A stretch of DNA of 64,000 nucleotides, from the NCBI GenBank assembly GCA_035999765.1, contig CP108521.1, positions 10,354,001 to 10,418,000 of the forward strand, read 5' to 3'. The position numbers were made by a program, and so were the translations under genes. The number at the start of each line of letters is the position of its first letter. The first letter of the stretch is position 1. This document shows positions 32,998 to 42,540 of this stretch, in pieces. Under the pieces are notes generated by a model. It was not told the DNA's origin. It made no database searches and was given only the letters and a program-made list of their open reading frames with translations. Origin of the DNA: Streptomyces sp. NBC_01231. GTDB taxonomy: Bacteria > Actinomycetota > Actinomycetes > Streptomycetales > Streptomycetaceae.

Positions 32998-34323
32998 TCA
33001 GGGCTGCGAGGGCAGGCCGGAGCAGTTGGGCGTGGCGGGTTTGCCGGTGAGGCGGTCGGTGAGCCAGGAGATGGCCGCGCCCTGGTCGGTGAGCAGGGGA
33101 GCGAAGTGGTTGATCAGTGAGTTGCCCACGTCGGGCAGGGCGACGGACTTGTAGGTCACGTCGGCGCCTTTGCGGCACCAGTCGACGGCGAGCTGACGGG
33201 CCTGCGCGTGAGGTACGAGATTGTCGCTGGTGCCGGTCGCCAACCGGACCGGGCCGCTGGGCTTGATCGTGCCGATCCGCTGTGCGGCGAGGAACGCGCG
33301 CAGGGCGGGTTTCTCCGCGATGATGTCGCTGATCGGCCGGCCGTCGGTGGTCCAGGCCGTGCTGCGCGCGGAGTTGTAGGCGAACAGTGCGTCGCCGACG
33401 CACATGGTCGACAGGTCGGTGAGCGCCGCTTTGCCTGTCGCGTTGAGGTGGGCGTCGGCGATCGGCCGAAGGGCGGGGTCGGATTGCAGGAACCCGTTGA
33501 CCGACCAGCCCAGTGCCCCGGCGAGGTCGCTCCCGTCGATGGCTTTGGTGACCTCGGCCAGGTCGGCGGGCGGTGCTCCGGAGTAGGTGCCGGCGAGGGT
33601 GACGTCGGGAGCGTAGGAGGCCTGGAGTTCGGCGGCCGCCGCGGTGGCGCCGCCGCCTTGGCTGTAGCCGAACAGTGCCACGCGGGAGGTGGCGGTGACG
33701 GACGTCCCGGGCAGGGACCGGGCCGCGCGGACGGCGTCCAGAACGGCGTGGGCCTCGTCGACGCGGTTGACGTAGGTGTGCAGACGGTCCGTGGCGCCGA
33801 GCCCGGCATAGTCGGTGACCACGACGGCGATCCCCTTGGCGAGCAGACGGTAGACGGCCAGGGTCTCGTAGCCGACGGAAACGGTCTGCCCGTTGAACCG
33901 GAGGGGATGCTCGAGGCCGAGGGAGGCGGCGCACTGGTCGCCCTGTCCCATGGTGCCGGGTGCGACGGCCACCAGCGGTCGTGCGCCGTTGCCCTTCCAG
34001 GCGGCGGTCGGCTCGATGTAGGCGCCGGTGACCGCCACGGGCCGGCCGTCGGAGTCCGTGGACTTGTACATCAGACGGGTGGCCGTGCCCGGCAGTGGTC
34101 CGTCGATGCCGGGCAGGCTCAGCGCCAGCGGAAGTGGCTCGCTGCGCACCAGGGCGCCGTCGGCCACCGGCAGGGTGGCGGGCGGGTTGTAGAAGGCGGG
34201 GATGGTGACGCCGCGTGAGGTCACGGCGTCGGTGTCCGTTGTCGCGGCGGCCGGTACGGCTGTGGCGCCGAGACAGGCGGCAGCGGTGACGGCTGCGGCC
34301 ACTATGCGTGCGTGTGGGGGCAT
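32998..34323 (-). CDS. Secretory lipase (LIP-family alpha/beta hydrolase)
   Basis: ATG with GGAGGT 5 bp upstream; 441 residues. A signal peptide ends near VPAAATTD. The alpha/beta-hydrolase core shows AVVVTDYAGLGATDRLHTYV and the nucleophile elbow FGYSQGGGATAAAAE with S221. Later segments ATGTSDNLVPHAQA and SLINHFAPLL probably carry the Asp and His. This layout matches fungal/actinomycete secretory lipases (PF03583), which cleave triacylglycerols or esters outside the cell. Confidence 0.85.
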   Translation of the reverse strand: MPPHARIVAAAVTAAACLGATAVPAAATTDTDAVTSRGVTIPAFYNPPATLPVADGALVRSEPLPLALSLPGIDGPLPGTATRLMYKSTDSDGRPVAVTGAYIEPTAAWKGNGARPLVAVAPGTMGQGDQCAASLGLEHPLRFNGQTVSVGYETLAVYRLLAKGIAVVVTDYAGLGATDRLHTYVNRVDEAHAVLDAVRAARSLPGTSVTATSRVALFGYSQGGGATAAAAELQASYAPDVTLAGTYSGAPPADLAEVTKAIDGSDLAGALGWSVNGFLQSDPALRPIADAHLNATGKAALTDLSTMCVGDALFAYNSARSTAWTTDGRPISDIIAEKPALRAFLAAQRIGTIKPSGPVRLATGTSDNLVPHAQARQLAVDWCRKGADVTYKSVALPDVGNSLINHFAPLLTDQGAAISWLTDRLTGKPATPNCSGLPSQP

Positions 34324-34547
34324 GGCGGACCTCCGAATGTGGGGGGAGGCCGAGCTTCGCGTGCGGCTCGGGAGCTGACTGTCCGGTGGGCGGACAAGGC
34401 GGAGCGAGCAGCCCGGCCGTCCAACCGGCGCTGCCCGTACCGCTCTTAGACGGACTGTCAGGACCGTAGCGGCAATGATGTTACCGGCGGTAGCACTTGG
34501 AAGGTTACGGTTCAGTAATATGGCGTGGGGAGCCAGATGCCCCGATG

Positions 34548-35195
34548 TCAGTGCCGTGCGGCCGGACCACGCGCAGTCGGCACGGAAGCCGGCCGTGAGC
34601 CGACCCAACGGAACAGCACCAGGGAGCACACCGCCGCGAGCGCGCACCAGGTGGAGACGAACTCCAGCCGCCACAGAACCCAGCAGCCCAGTGCCCCCAC
34701 GGCGACCAGCGTCCCCAGCATCAGCAGCCACCGGTCACCGGACAGCAGTAACGAGCCCACGGTGGCCAGGAGGTAGCCCGCGATGAGCAGAGGCGTCAGG
34801 GGAAGGCCGAACGTGTAGCCGACCGTGCGACCGCGGATCTCGGCCGTCACCGGCCCGGTGACGAGCCCGTACGCCAGCATCGCGGCCGTCGCGGCTCCGA
34901 CGGAGAGCAGGGCGTACACCCGGGGCCGGGCGTGCGGCGGGCAGGCGCACAGCACCCCGGCCGGCACCCACACCGCCAGCAGGGGCAGCGCGATGACGGC
35001 CCATGCGATGGTCGCCGGTCCGCTGCCGCCCCTCGATTCCCAGACGGCCGACTCGACGATCTGATGGGCTCCGAGCAGCAACGGCAGCGCGGCGAGCGGC
35101 AGCTCCCGACCGCCGCGCACCCGCGCCACGCAGGCCACCCCCACGCCCGCGACGGCGCCGCCCGCCACGAGGTCGGCCGTCGCACTCCAGCACAT
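34548..35195 (-). CDS. DUF6629-like integral membrane protein
   Basis: The start chosen is the ATG giving MCWSATADLVAGG; an upstream in-frame ATG would add 18 polar residues. 215 residues with about seven membrane segments. The N-terminal MCWSATA motif is the hallmark of a Streptomyces membrane family of unknown function (named DUF6629 from memory). No partner genes nearby. Confidence 0.7.
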   Translation of the reverse strand: MCWSATADLVAGGAVAGVGVACVARVRGGRELPLAALPLLLGAHQIVESAVWESRGGSGPATIAWAVIALPLLAVWVPAGVLCACPPHARPRVYALLSVGAATAAMLAYGLVTGPVTAEIRGRTVGYTFGLPLTPLLIAGYLLATVGSLLLSGDRWLLMLGTLVAVGALGCWVLWRLEFVSTWCALAAVCSLVLFRWVGSRPASVPTARGPAARH

Positions 35196-35557
35196 CACGC
35201 CACCATGGGATTCGTCGTCGTGTGTATCCGGCTTCTCACCGCGGACCAAGCTACGTCCGGGTGCCCTGACGGCCGGGGTGACACGACGGCCGCGTCACAC
35301 GGGACGGAGGCGGCCGTCCCGCGGGTACGTGAGTGAGGGGGAGCAGGTGGACGCCCCCAGGGCATCAGAACGTGGATGGTTTGCCATTGCCGGTTCGTCG
35401 ACAGTTGACAGTGGCTTCGTCGTCGACAGGGGGTTTGTCGACGCCGGGCTTGTCGACGGCACGCCGGGTGAAAGCCGTCGGGCGCGATCGAGCGGCCCGG
35501 CCGCGTCCGTGTGCCGGGCCGCCAGATCCCCGAGGGGACGGCGGATGGCGGCCGCCG
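35196..35557. other. Intergenic region with GTCGAC-rich repeats
   Basis: A 362-bp gap. Bases 35395-35460 contain several close copies of a TCGTCGACAGxxGxTTGTCGAC-like motif. No credible gene is seen. Confidence 0.5.
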
Positions 35558-35704
35558 TCAGCGGCGGCCTCGGAGCTTGCCCAGCAGGCGCTGTGCCTGG
35601 GCCCGCCGTCGAGGGTCGGCGGCGGCCCGCCGCGCCTGCTCGACCGTGCGTCGCCCTTGCGGGCTCTGCGCGAACCGCTTGATTCGTTCCAGCATGCCTG
35701 GCAT
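35558..35704 (-). CDS. Small basic protein of unknown function, 48 residues
   Basis: The start chosen is the ATG giving MPGMLERIKRFAQSPQGRR, with AAGGAG 5 bp upstream; a longer frame starts upstream without a site. The protein is very basic and helical (RRTVEQARRAAADPRRRAQA, ending in KLRGRR). I recall similar short proteins being conserved in streptomycetes, but this needs a search. The charge suggests nucleic-acid or membrane-surface binding, which is inference. Confidence 0.65.
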   Translation of the reverse strand: MPGMLERIKRFAQSPQGRRTVEQARRAAADPRRRAQAQRLLGKLRGRR

Positions 35705-35941
35705 GTGGCTCCTTCCCTCCGGCGCCGACGGCGCCTCTCGCTGCCTCAACTCACTTACCCCCTGCGGAACTGCTCACCCCGTTCAACCGTCTTCAGTCCT
35801 GAGAACGACTCGGCGTCAGTACCCGTGAGGCAGCCACGCTGCCGCGTTGTCAGTGGTGTGCTGAACAATGCCGAGAAAGCGAGATCAAGATCGTCTGCAC
35901 TGGGTAGCCGGTCTTGAGTCCCCGCAGGAAGGTCACCGCAG

Positions 35942-36337
35942 ATGCAGTCCACGCCCCAACCAGCGCAGCGCCCCGTTTCCGTCCTCACCTCGGGTCGTTC
36001 CCGCACACCGGTCAGCTCCACCGGTGGTGACGTTCTGCGGGTCATCTCCGACCCCTGCACCCCTGTGTTCCTCACCGTGCACGCGGACGGACGCCGCAGA
36101 TACAGCTATTGGCAGCCGTTCGACCCCGACACCGGGCGAGGAAGCTGTTACGCCGCACTGCCGACCAAGGAATGCGACGCGCTGCACTCCACGGGCAGGA
36201 TCACCTTCGGCGAGGCCGTCGTCGATCCGACCAGGACCACCCACCGGGTGCGGCCGGCACGTACTCCGGCTGTACCCGCGCGCCCCGCGGCGGCCCTGCC
36301 CGCACGCTCGGTGCGGCAGCGGGCGCGCGCCGCGTGA
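35942..36337 (+). CDS. Hypothetical protein, 131 residues
   Basis: ATG start with GAAGG about 9 bp upstream. The central part is structured (LRVISDPCTPVFLTVHADGR, RYSYWQPFDPDTGRGSCYAA) with two cysteines, and the tail is Pro/Ala/Arg-rich. I recognise no domain. The coding bias supports a real gene. Confidence 0.6.
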   Translation: MQSTPQPAQRPVSVLTSGRSRTPVSSTGGDVLRVISDPCTPVFLTVHADGRRRYSYWQPFDPDTGRGSCYAALPTKECDALHSTGRITFGEAVVDPTRTTHRVRPARTPAVPARPAAALPARSVRQRARAA

Positions 36338-36344
36338 CCGGCCG

Positions 36345-36392
36345 GTCGTAGCTGAACAACGTCGTAGGGGAACAACCTCGTAGGAGAACAAC
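36345..36392. repeat. Three tandem 16-bp repeats
   Basis: GTCGTAGCTGAACAAC, GTCGTAGGGGAACAAC and CTCGTAGGAGAACAAC follow one another directly, with invariant TCGTAG and GAACAAC. They lie just after the hypothetical gene and 64 bp upstream of the GNAT start. This could be a regulator-binding array or slippage product. Confidence 0.85.
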
Positions 36393-36455
36393 CACGGTCC
36401 GCGCGGGCGAGTGCCGATTACCGGTGCGGCCCCCTCCTTCGGCAGGATGGGCGCC

Positions 36456-36989
36456 ATGATCGAGATCCGCACTCCCCGTCTCCTCCTCCGTCGCTGGCAC
36501 GACGACGACCTCGCGCCCATGGCGGACATCAACGCCGACCCGCGGGTGATGCGCTGGATCGACGACGGTTCGGTACGGGACGTGGAGCACACGGCGGAGG
36601 AGATCGAGCGGTGGGAGGAGGAATGGGACGAGGAAGGCTTCGGACTGTTCGCCGTCGAGCTGCTCGCCTCCGGTGAACTGGCCGGCTGCGTCGGTCTGTC
36701 GGTACCCGACTTCCTTCCGGAGGTATCGGCCGATGTGGCGATCAGCTGGCGGCTCGGCTCACCGTTCTGGGGACAGGGCTACGCGTCCGAAGCGGCCCAT
36801 GCCACGCTGGAGTTCGCCCTCCAGGACCGTGGTCTCGGCCGCGTCATCAGCATCAGCCGCGCGGGCGACGACGCCTCCGAGAACGTCATCCGCAAGCTCG
36901 GCATGGTGCCGGAACGCGAGACCGTACATCCGGTGTACGACGTTCCGCTGCGTGTTCACGTCATCGATCTCACCGAGTTCGACGCGTGA
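36456..36989 (+). CDS. GNAT-family N-acetyltransferase
   Basis: The start chosen is the ATG giving MIEIRTPRLLLRRW, with AGGATGG 5 bp upstream; the ATG at 36447 adds three residues. 177 residues. IEIRTPRLLLRRWHDDDLAP is the RimJ/RimL-type N-terminus, WRLGSPFWGQGYASEAAHAT is the acetyl-CoA loop, and NVIRKLGMVPERETVHPVYD closes the fold. Substrate unknown. Confidence 0.88.
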   Translation: MIEIRTPRLLLRRWHDDDLAPMADINADPRVMRWIDDGSVRDVEHTAEEIERWEEEWDEEGFGLFAVELLASGELAGCVGLSVPDFLPEVSADVAISWRLGSPFWGQGYASEAAHATLEFALQDRGLGRVISISRAGDDASENVIRKLGMVPERETVHPVYDVPLRVHVIDLTEFDA

Positions 36990-37113
36990 CTCGGTAGGCC
37001 CCTTTCTGCGTCTGGCGCTGTTCCAGCTCAGGTTCCCCGATTGACGGACGTCGTCGGGGCGTTGTCCGACCCACGTCGCGGGGGCCTGTCGTGAAGCGGC
37101 CGGCGCAGGCAGG

Positions 37114-39135
37114 ATGATCGCCATGCCTCATGTCCCGGCAGAGACCCCCGCCTTCCACGATCTGTTCGCCGCACAACCCCGCCTGACCGAGCTGGTCCTC
37201 GCGCCCGACGGAAGACGCTTGCTCGTCTCCGCGCAGACGAGCGACGACGAAGGGACCAGATACGTCTCGACGTTGTGGGAGGTGGACCCGGCCGGCGGAC
37301 GAGGGCCCCGCCGCGTCATCGGGTCCGACCAGGGCGAGTTGGCGCCCGCCTTCGCGGCGGACGGCACACTGCTGTTCCTCTCCGCCCGGGAGAAGGCCGA
37401 CTCCTCCGGCGGGAACGGTGCCCCTCAGGGTGTGGAGCTGTGGGCGCTGCCCGAGCGCGGCGCGGCCGAGCGGATCGCCCACCACCCAGGAGGCATATCC
37501 GCCTTCACCGTCGCCAGGGGCGCCGACGCGGTCGCCTACACCGCGGGTCTGCTGCCCGGCGCCGTGGACGTAGAGACACACGCCGGACTTCGCCGGGACC
37601 GCCAGAAAGCCGGGGTGAACGCCGTCCTGTTCGGGGCGAGCGCGACCCGGGCCGGGGGTAACACTCTCGGCCCGGACGAACCGCACACCTTCGTCCTGCG
37701 CCCCGGCGACGCTCCGGTCGACGTCGGCAGCCAGGGCCTCGAGGGCGGCGGGGACGCGGCACTCTCGCCGGACGGATCGCTGGTCGCCTACACGCGGGCC
37801 GAGGCCGGCCGCGCCGCGGACACGAACGTCGTGGTGTTCGCCGACGCGGCGACAGGCGCCGAGCGCCATGCCCTCTCGCGCCCCGGCCATCAGTACTACC
37901 GCCCTGCGTTCACCGCCGACGGCGGGACGCTGATCTGCCAGCGCCAGCGGGAGGAGACCTACGACACCGAATGGCGGGTCACCCTCGTCGCCTTCGACCT
38001 GGCCTCCGGTGAAGAGACAGATCTCCTGCCCGAGTTCGACAACTGGCCCTGGCCCGGGCGAGCGGTCCTCTCGCCGATTCCCGGGGACGGCACGCTGTGG
38101 TTCACCGGCGACGAGCGGGGTCACTGCCCGGTATTCCGCCGCGACACGGACGGCACGATCACCCGCCTGACAGCCTCCGGTGCCTATGCCGCGCTGTGCG
38201 TGACACCCGACGGGGCCGCCCTCTACGCACTGCGCGGCACGATCGACGGCCCACCTCGGGTGGTCCGGCTGGACGCCGCCACCGCCGACCAACAACCCGC
38301 CTTCCTCAACGCCCCCGGGGACCTCGGACGGCTCCCCGGCACCCTGACCGAGGTGCACGCCGAGGCCGACGACGGCTTCCCGCTGCGCGCTTGGCTCACG
38401 CTGCCCGAGGGCGCCTCGGCCGAACGCCCGGCGCCGCTGATCGTCGTCCCGCACGGCGGACCGCAGGGGTCCTGGAGCACCTGGAGCTGGCTGTGGAACC
38501 CGTGGCCGTTCGCCGCCCGCGGCTACGCGGTGCTGCTGCCGGATCCGGCGCTGTCCACTGGCTACGGGCAACGCATGCAGGAGCGCGGCCGCGGCCAGTA
38601 CGGCGGTCAGCCCTACCGTGACCTCATCACGCTGACCGACACGGCGCTGGCACGCGACGACCTCGACCCGGCCCGCACCGGCCTGGCCGGCTGGTCCTAC
38701 GGCGGCTACCTGGCGAACCGGACCGCGACCCGCACCGACCGCTTCAAGGCGATCGTCTCGCACGCCGGGATGTGGAACCTGGAGGCGTTCCAGAACGACA
38801 CGGACCTGCACGCCTACTTCCTGAAGATCTTCGGCGACCCGAGGACACGACGCGAACGGTACGAGGCAGACTCACCCCACCTCGACGTGGCGAAGGTGTC
38901 GACGCCGATGCTGATCGTGCAGGGCGGCAAGGATTACCGGGTGCCGGTGGGCCAGGCACTGGGGCTCCACAACGACCTGCAGCGGTACGGCGTGCCCGTT
39001 CGTCTCCTGTACTTCCCGGACGAGAGCCACGGCATCGCGGTGCCGAACCACATCCGGATCATGTACGAGACGGTGCTGAACTTCTTCGACCAGCATGTCC
39101 TGGACCAGGAGTGGAGACGACCCGGGCTGCTCTGA
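37114..39135 (+). CDS. S9-family prolyl oligopeptidase/acylaminoacyl-peptidase-like enzyme
   Basis: The first ATG gives 673 residues; a second ATG at 37123, preceded by AGGATG, is an equally good start. The N-terminal about 390 residues are beta-propeller-like repeats (for example LTELVLAPDGRRLLVSA and DAALSPDGSLVAYTR). The C-terminal alpha/beta-hydrolase domain carries the triad S528 (AGWSYGGY), D607 (GGKDYRVP) and H639 (DESHGI). No signal peptide is present, so it acts in the cytoplasm on peptides. It is preceded by a GNAT gene and followed by a DUF2071 gene on the same strand. Confidence 0.9.
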   Translation: MIAMPHVPAETPAFHDLFAAQPRLTELVLAPDGRRLLVSAQTSDDEGTRYVSTLWEVDPAGGRGPRRVIGSDQGELAPAFAADGTLLFLSAREKADSSGGNGAPQGVELWALPERGAAERIAHHPGGISAFTVARGADAVAYTAGLLPGAVDVETHAGLRRDRQKAGVNAVLFGASATRAGGNTLGPDEPHTFVLRPGDAPVDVGSQGLEGGGDAALSPDGSLVAYTRAEAGRAADTNVVVFADAATGAERHALSRPGHQYYRPAFTADGGTLICQRQREETYDTEWRVTLVAFDLASGEETDLLPEFDNWPWPGRAVLSPIPGDGTLWFTGDERGHCPVFRRDTDGTITRLTASGAYAALCVTPDGAALYALRGTIDGPPRVVRLDAATADQQPAFLNAPGDLGRLPGTLTEVHAEADDGFPLRAWLTLPEGASAERPAPLIVVPHGGPQGSWSTWSWLWNPWPFAARGYAVLLPDPALSTGYGQRMQERGRGQYGGQPYRDLITLTDTALARDDLDPARTGLAGWSYGGYLANRTATRTDRFKAIVSHAGMWNLEAFQNDTDLHAYFLKIFGDPRTRRERYEADSPHLDVAKVSTPMLIVQGGKDYRVPVGQALGLHNDLQRYGVPVRLLYFPDESHGIAVPNHIRIMYETVLNFFDQHVLDQEWRRPGLL

Positions 39136-39192
39136 CGCACCGTGCGCACGCTGCCGTGCCGACCACGGGGGCCGGGCGGTGATACTGGCGGG

Positions 39193-39969
39193 ATGACGTC
39201 GCCTTCTCCGCCTCCGCGTCCGCAGTTGCCCGGCGAGCCCGTCACCGCCGACGCACCGGTCGGCGTCCGGCGTCCTCTGCTCACACAGTCATGGCTCGAT
39301 GTGACCTTCCTGCACTGGGCCGCGGATCCGACGGAGGTGGCCGATGTGCTGCCGCCGGGCGTCAGTCCCGACACCATGGACGGCGTCACCTATGTGGGAC
39401 TGGTGGCGTTCCGGGTGCACCGTTCCGGCTGGTGCGGGCTGCCCCCGGTACCCGGTCTCGGCAGTTTTCCCGAGACCAACGTCCGCCTCTACACGGTGGA
39501 CGCGCACGGACGGCGCGGCGTGGTGTTCTGCTCGCTGGACGCTTCCCGGCTGGTCCCTGTGGCCGTGGGCCGTATCGGCTTCGGCATGCCGTACATGTGG
39601 TCGCGCATGTCCCTGCGCGCCCGCGGTGACACCGTCACCTACACCAGTGCGCGGCGGTGGCCCGGCCCGCGGGGTGCCCGCAGCAGTATCACGGTGCGGG
39701 TCGGCGAGCCCATAGCAGAGCCGACCGGACTGGAGCACTTCCTGACCGCTCGCTGGGGCCTGCACAGCACCGTCTTCGGCCGTCGGCTGTACCTGCCCAA
39801 CGCCCATCCGCGCTGGCCGTTGCACCGGGCCCGGCTGGTGACGTGCGAGGAGGACCTGGTGTCGGCGGCGGGGCTGCCCCGCCCGACGGGGGAGCCGGTG
39901 AGTGTCCTGTACTCGCCCGGCGTCCCCGCCCGCTTCGCCCGCCCGGTCGCCGCTCCGCCCACAAACTGA
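39193..39969 (+). CDS. DUF2071 (YqjF-like) protein
   Basis: The start chosen is the ATG giving MTSPSPPPRPQLPGEP; 258 residues, cytoplasmic. The DUF2071 pattern is clear: PLLTQSWLDVTFLHWAADPT, LPPGVSPDTMDGVTYVGLVA, and PETNVRLYTVDAHGRRGVVF. Biochemical function of the family is not established. It lies 57 bp after the S9 peptidase gene. Confidence 0.85.
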   Translation: MTSPSPPPRPQLPGEPVTADAPVGVRRPLLTQSWLDVTFLHWAADPTEVADVLPPGVSPDTMDGVTYVGLVAFRVHRSGWCGLPPVPGLGSFPETNVRLYTVDAHGRRGVVFCSLDASRLVPVAVGRIGFGMPYMWSRMSLRARGDTVTYTSARRWPGPRGARSSITVRVGEPIAEPTGLEHFLTARWGLHSTVFGRRLYLPNAHPRWPLHRARLVTCEEDLVSAAGLPRPTGEPVSVLYSPGVPARFARPVAAPPTN

Positions 39970-39977
39970 GGCAACCT

Positions 39978-39997
39978 CAATACATCGGATGGATCAA
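39978..39997. promoter_or_regulatory. Candidate operator half-palindrome upstream of GH95
   Basis: CAATACATCGGATG at the start of this site is the inverted form of the better palindrome at 40120. It lies about 180 bp upstream of the GH95 start and may be a second binding site of the same regulator, probably of the GntR or DeoR type. Confidence 0.35.
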
Positions 39998-40119
39998 GAG
40001 ACTGGTTGTTCGGCGGGGATGGGTGTGAAGCTGTAATTGACCTCCGATTCCCCAAGTTGTGACCGAATACCGCGGTCGTCCTAGTCATTGACAGGTACAC
40101 AAGGGGTGCCTAAGTTCGC

Positions 40120-40138
40120 CGATACACCCGATGTATCG
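40120..40138. promoter_or_regulatory. Candidate operator palindrome upstream of GH95
   Basis: CGATACACCCGATGTATCG has perfect 7-bp arms (CGATACA/TGTATCG) around a 5-bp centre. It lies 28 bp upstream of the GTG start of the GH95 gene, where a repressor would block transcription. The regulator is not in the window. Confidence 0.55.
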
Positions 40139-40165
40139 AGGATCCGTCAGGTCTGGAGGACGAAG

Positions 40166-42502
40166 GTGACCTCACAGCAGGGAAAGCGCCCGCCGGTGGC
40201 CCGCAGGGCCTTGCTCGGTACCGCGTTGAGCGGTGCGGCAGTGGCGGCTCTGCCCGGAACGGCCCATGCCGAACAGCCGGTGCGGGCGGCGGGGGCAGAG
40301 GGCGCGGGGGCGGCGGCCGGGGGCGGCAGACGCCCCTGGAAGCTCCGCGACACCATGACCACCGACGCCGCCTGGGACAGGTTCCTGCGCGGCCAGGACC
40401 TGCGGTGGAGCAGGCTGCCCACGCTCTGGTACGAGGGCCCGTTCCTCGGCGACGGTCTGCTCGGCAGCATGGTCTACCAGGAGCCCGGCGCCAACCAGAT
40501 CCGCTTCACCGTCCAGCACGGCCGCGTTCAGGACCACCGGCCCGAGTTCGGCAGCGGCTGGGGTACCTGTCGCCTGCCGGTCGGGCGCCTCATCCTCGAA
40601 CCGGTCGGCACCATCACCGCCCTCGACTGGCGGCTGAGCCTGTGGAACGCCGAACTCACCGGCACCGTCACCACCACCGCGGGCACACTCGACCTCTCCG
40701 CCCTCATCCACGACGAGGTCCTGGCAGTCCGCGTGAAGGCCGGCGGCGGTGAACGGGCCACCTGGACGTTCCACCCCGAGGAGGCCCTCAGCCCCCGGCG
40801 CGTCAGCGAGGCCCCGCCCTCCGGCTACACCGTCAACCCGCCCTGGACGACCCGGACCACCGCCGACGGCACCGAGCAGGTGCTCCAGCCCCTCACCGCC
40901 GGCGGCCAGACGGCCACCTCGTACCAGCGCGCCGGCAACGACCTCCTGCTCAGCGTCGGACACAGCTTCCCCTCCGACACCGCAGCCGAGGCCGACTCGC
41001 TGCGCAACCTCCGGCGCGCGACGTCGTACAGCGCCCTCAGACGGCGCCACACCCGCTGGTGGCACGCGTTCTACCAGAAGAGCTTCGTCTCGTTCCCCGA
41101 CCAGCGGCTGCAGAGCTTCCACTGGATCCAGCTCTACAAGGTAGCCTCCGCCAGCCGAGCGGGCGGCCCCGTCATGGCCACCTCCGGACCGTGGCTGGAG
41201 CCCACGCCGTGGCCCGCGGTCTGGTGGAACCTCAACGTCCAGCTGGAGTACTGGCTCACCCACGGCTTCAACCACCCGGAACTCGACTCGCTCGCCACCA
41301 CGCTGCGGCAGAACCAGGAACAGCTGACCGCCAACGTGCCCGCCGCCTACCGCGCGGACAGCGCCGGCGTCGGCCGCAGCTCCGACATGTTCGCCAACCG
41401 GACCGTGGGCCGGCCCGGCACGGGTGCCGAGACCGGTGACCTCACCTGGGCGCTGCACAACGTGTGGCTGTCCTACCGGCACTCCATGGACAAGGCCTTA
41501 CTGCGCGACACGATCTACCCGGTGCTGCGCCGGGCGATCAACTACTACCTGCACTTCCTCACCCCGGGCAGCGACGGCAGACTCCACCTGCCGAGCACGC
41601 TCTCGCCCGAATACCCCGTCGTACCGCCGCAGGACACCAACTACGACCTGGCCCTGATCCACTGGGGCTGCCAGACCCTCATCGAGTCCGCCGAACTGCT
41701 CGGCATCGACGACGAGTTGACCCCGCGCTGGCAGGAGGTGCTGGCCAAGCTCACGCCGTACCCGGTCGACGACAACGGCTTCATGATCGGCGCCGACACC
41801 CCGTACGCGCAGTCCCACCGGCACTACTCGCATCTGCTGATGGTGTACCCGCTGTACCTCGTCAACTGGGACCAGCCCGGCAGTCGTGAGCTGATCACGA
41901 AGTCGGTGGTGCGCTGGCAGGCGCTGACCGGCGCCCACCGGGGCTACAGCTACACCGGGGCCGCCTCGATGTACGCGATGACCGGTGACGGCGACACCGC
42001 GATCACGTACCTGCGGAAGTTCTTCGACCCCACCACCCGCTACCCCTGCCGCGCCAACACGCACTACACCGAGGCCGGTCCGGTCATCGAGACGCCGCTG
42101 TCCGCCTCGCAGTCCCTGCACGACATGTTCTGCCAGAGCTGGGGCGGCGTGATCCGCGTCTTCCCGGCCGTCCCGTCCGCATGGGCCGACGTCACCCTGC
42201 ACGACTTCCGTACCCAGGGCGCCTTCCTGGTCACCGCCGTCCGGAAGAAGGGAACGACCCGGTTCGTCCGGATCAGGAGCCTGGCGGGCGAGCCGCTCAC
42301 ACTCCGGCACGGCCTCAGCGGCCGGCTCACCGTGCTCCTCGACGACGGCAGCCCGGCCCGCACCCACGACCTGGGCGACGGGCTGCTCTCCATCGACCTG
42401 CCCCGGGGGCGCGAGGTGCTGATCCACTCCGGCTCCCGCCCCGACCTCGACATCGCGCCGGTCACCGTCAGCGAACCGGGCGCGCCCTGGGGACTGCCGT
42501 AA
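40166..42502 (+). CDS. GH95-type secreted glycoside hydrolase (alpha-L-fucosidase/galactosidase-like)
   Basis: The start chosen is the GTG preceded by GGAGGA 5 bp upstream; 778 residues. A Tat-like signal (RRALLGTALSGAAVAALPGT) ends near AHAEQP. The GH95 layout is visible: N-terminal beta-sandwich (LWYEGPFLGDGLLGSMVY), a central six-hairpin catalytic domain (PWPAVWWNLNVQLEYWLTHG, LSPEYPVVPPQDTNYDLALI, SHRHYSHLLMVYPLYL), and a C-terminal segment (CQSWGGVIRVFPAVPSAWAD). GH95 enzymes remove alpha-L-fucose or alpha-L-galactose from glycans. It is 38 bp ahead of GH97, giving a two-enzyme operon. Confidence 0.75.
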   Translation: MTSQQGKRPPVARRALLGTALSGAAVAALPGTAHAEQPVRAAGAEGAGAAAGGGRRPWKLRDTMTTDAAWDRFLRGQDLRWSRLPTLWYEGPFLGDGLLGSMVYQEPGANQIRFTVQHGRVQDHRPEFGSGWGTCRLPVGRLILEPVGTITALDWRLSLWNAELTGTVTTTAGTLDLSALIHDEVLAVRVKAGGGERATWTFHPEEALSPRRVSEAPPSGYTVNPPWTTRTTADGTEQVLQPLTAGGQTATSYQRAGNDLLLSVGHSFPSDTAAEADSLRNLRRATSYSALRRRHTRWWHAFYQKSFVSFPDQRLQSFHWIQLYKVASASRAGGPVMATSGPWLEPTPWPAVWWNLNVQLEYWLTHGFNHPELDSLATTLRQNQEQLTANVPAAYRADSAGVGRSSDMFANRTVGRPGTGAETGDLTWALHNVWLSYRHSMDKALLRDTIYPVLRRAINYYLHFLTPGSDGRLHLPSTLSPEYPVVPPQDTNYDLALIHWGCQTLIESAELLGIDDELTPRWQEVLAKLTPYPVDDNGFMIGADTPYAQSHRHYSHLLMVYPLYLVNWDQPGSRELITKSVVRWQALTGAHRGYSYTGAASMYAMTGDGDTAITYLRKFFDPTTRYPCRANTHYTEAGPVIETPLSASQSLHDMFCQSWGGVIRVFPAVPSAWADVTLHDFRTQGAFLVTAVRKKGTTRFVRIRSLAGEPLTLRHGLSGRLTVLLDDGSPARTHDLGDGLLSIDLPRGREVLIHSGSRPDLDIAPVTVSEPGAPWGLP

Positions 42503-42540
42503 ACGACCCCCCGCCCGGATCCACAACAGGAAAGATTCTC

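Noticed and set aside
36970..38811. Minus-strand open frame of about 610 codons
   Set aside because: Antisense shadow of the S9 peptidase, which has an intact catalytic triad.
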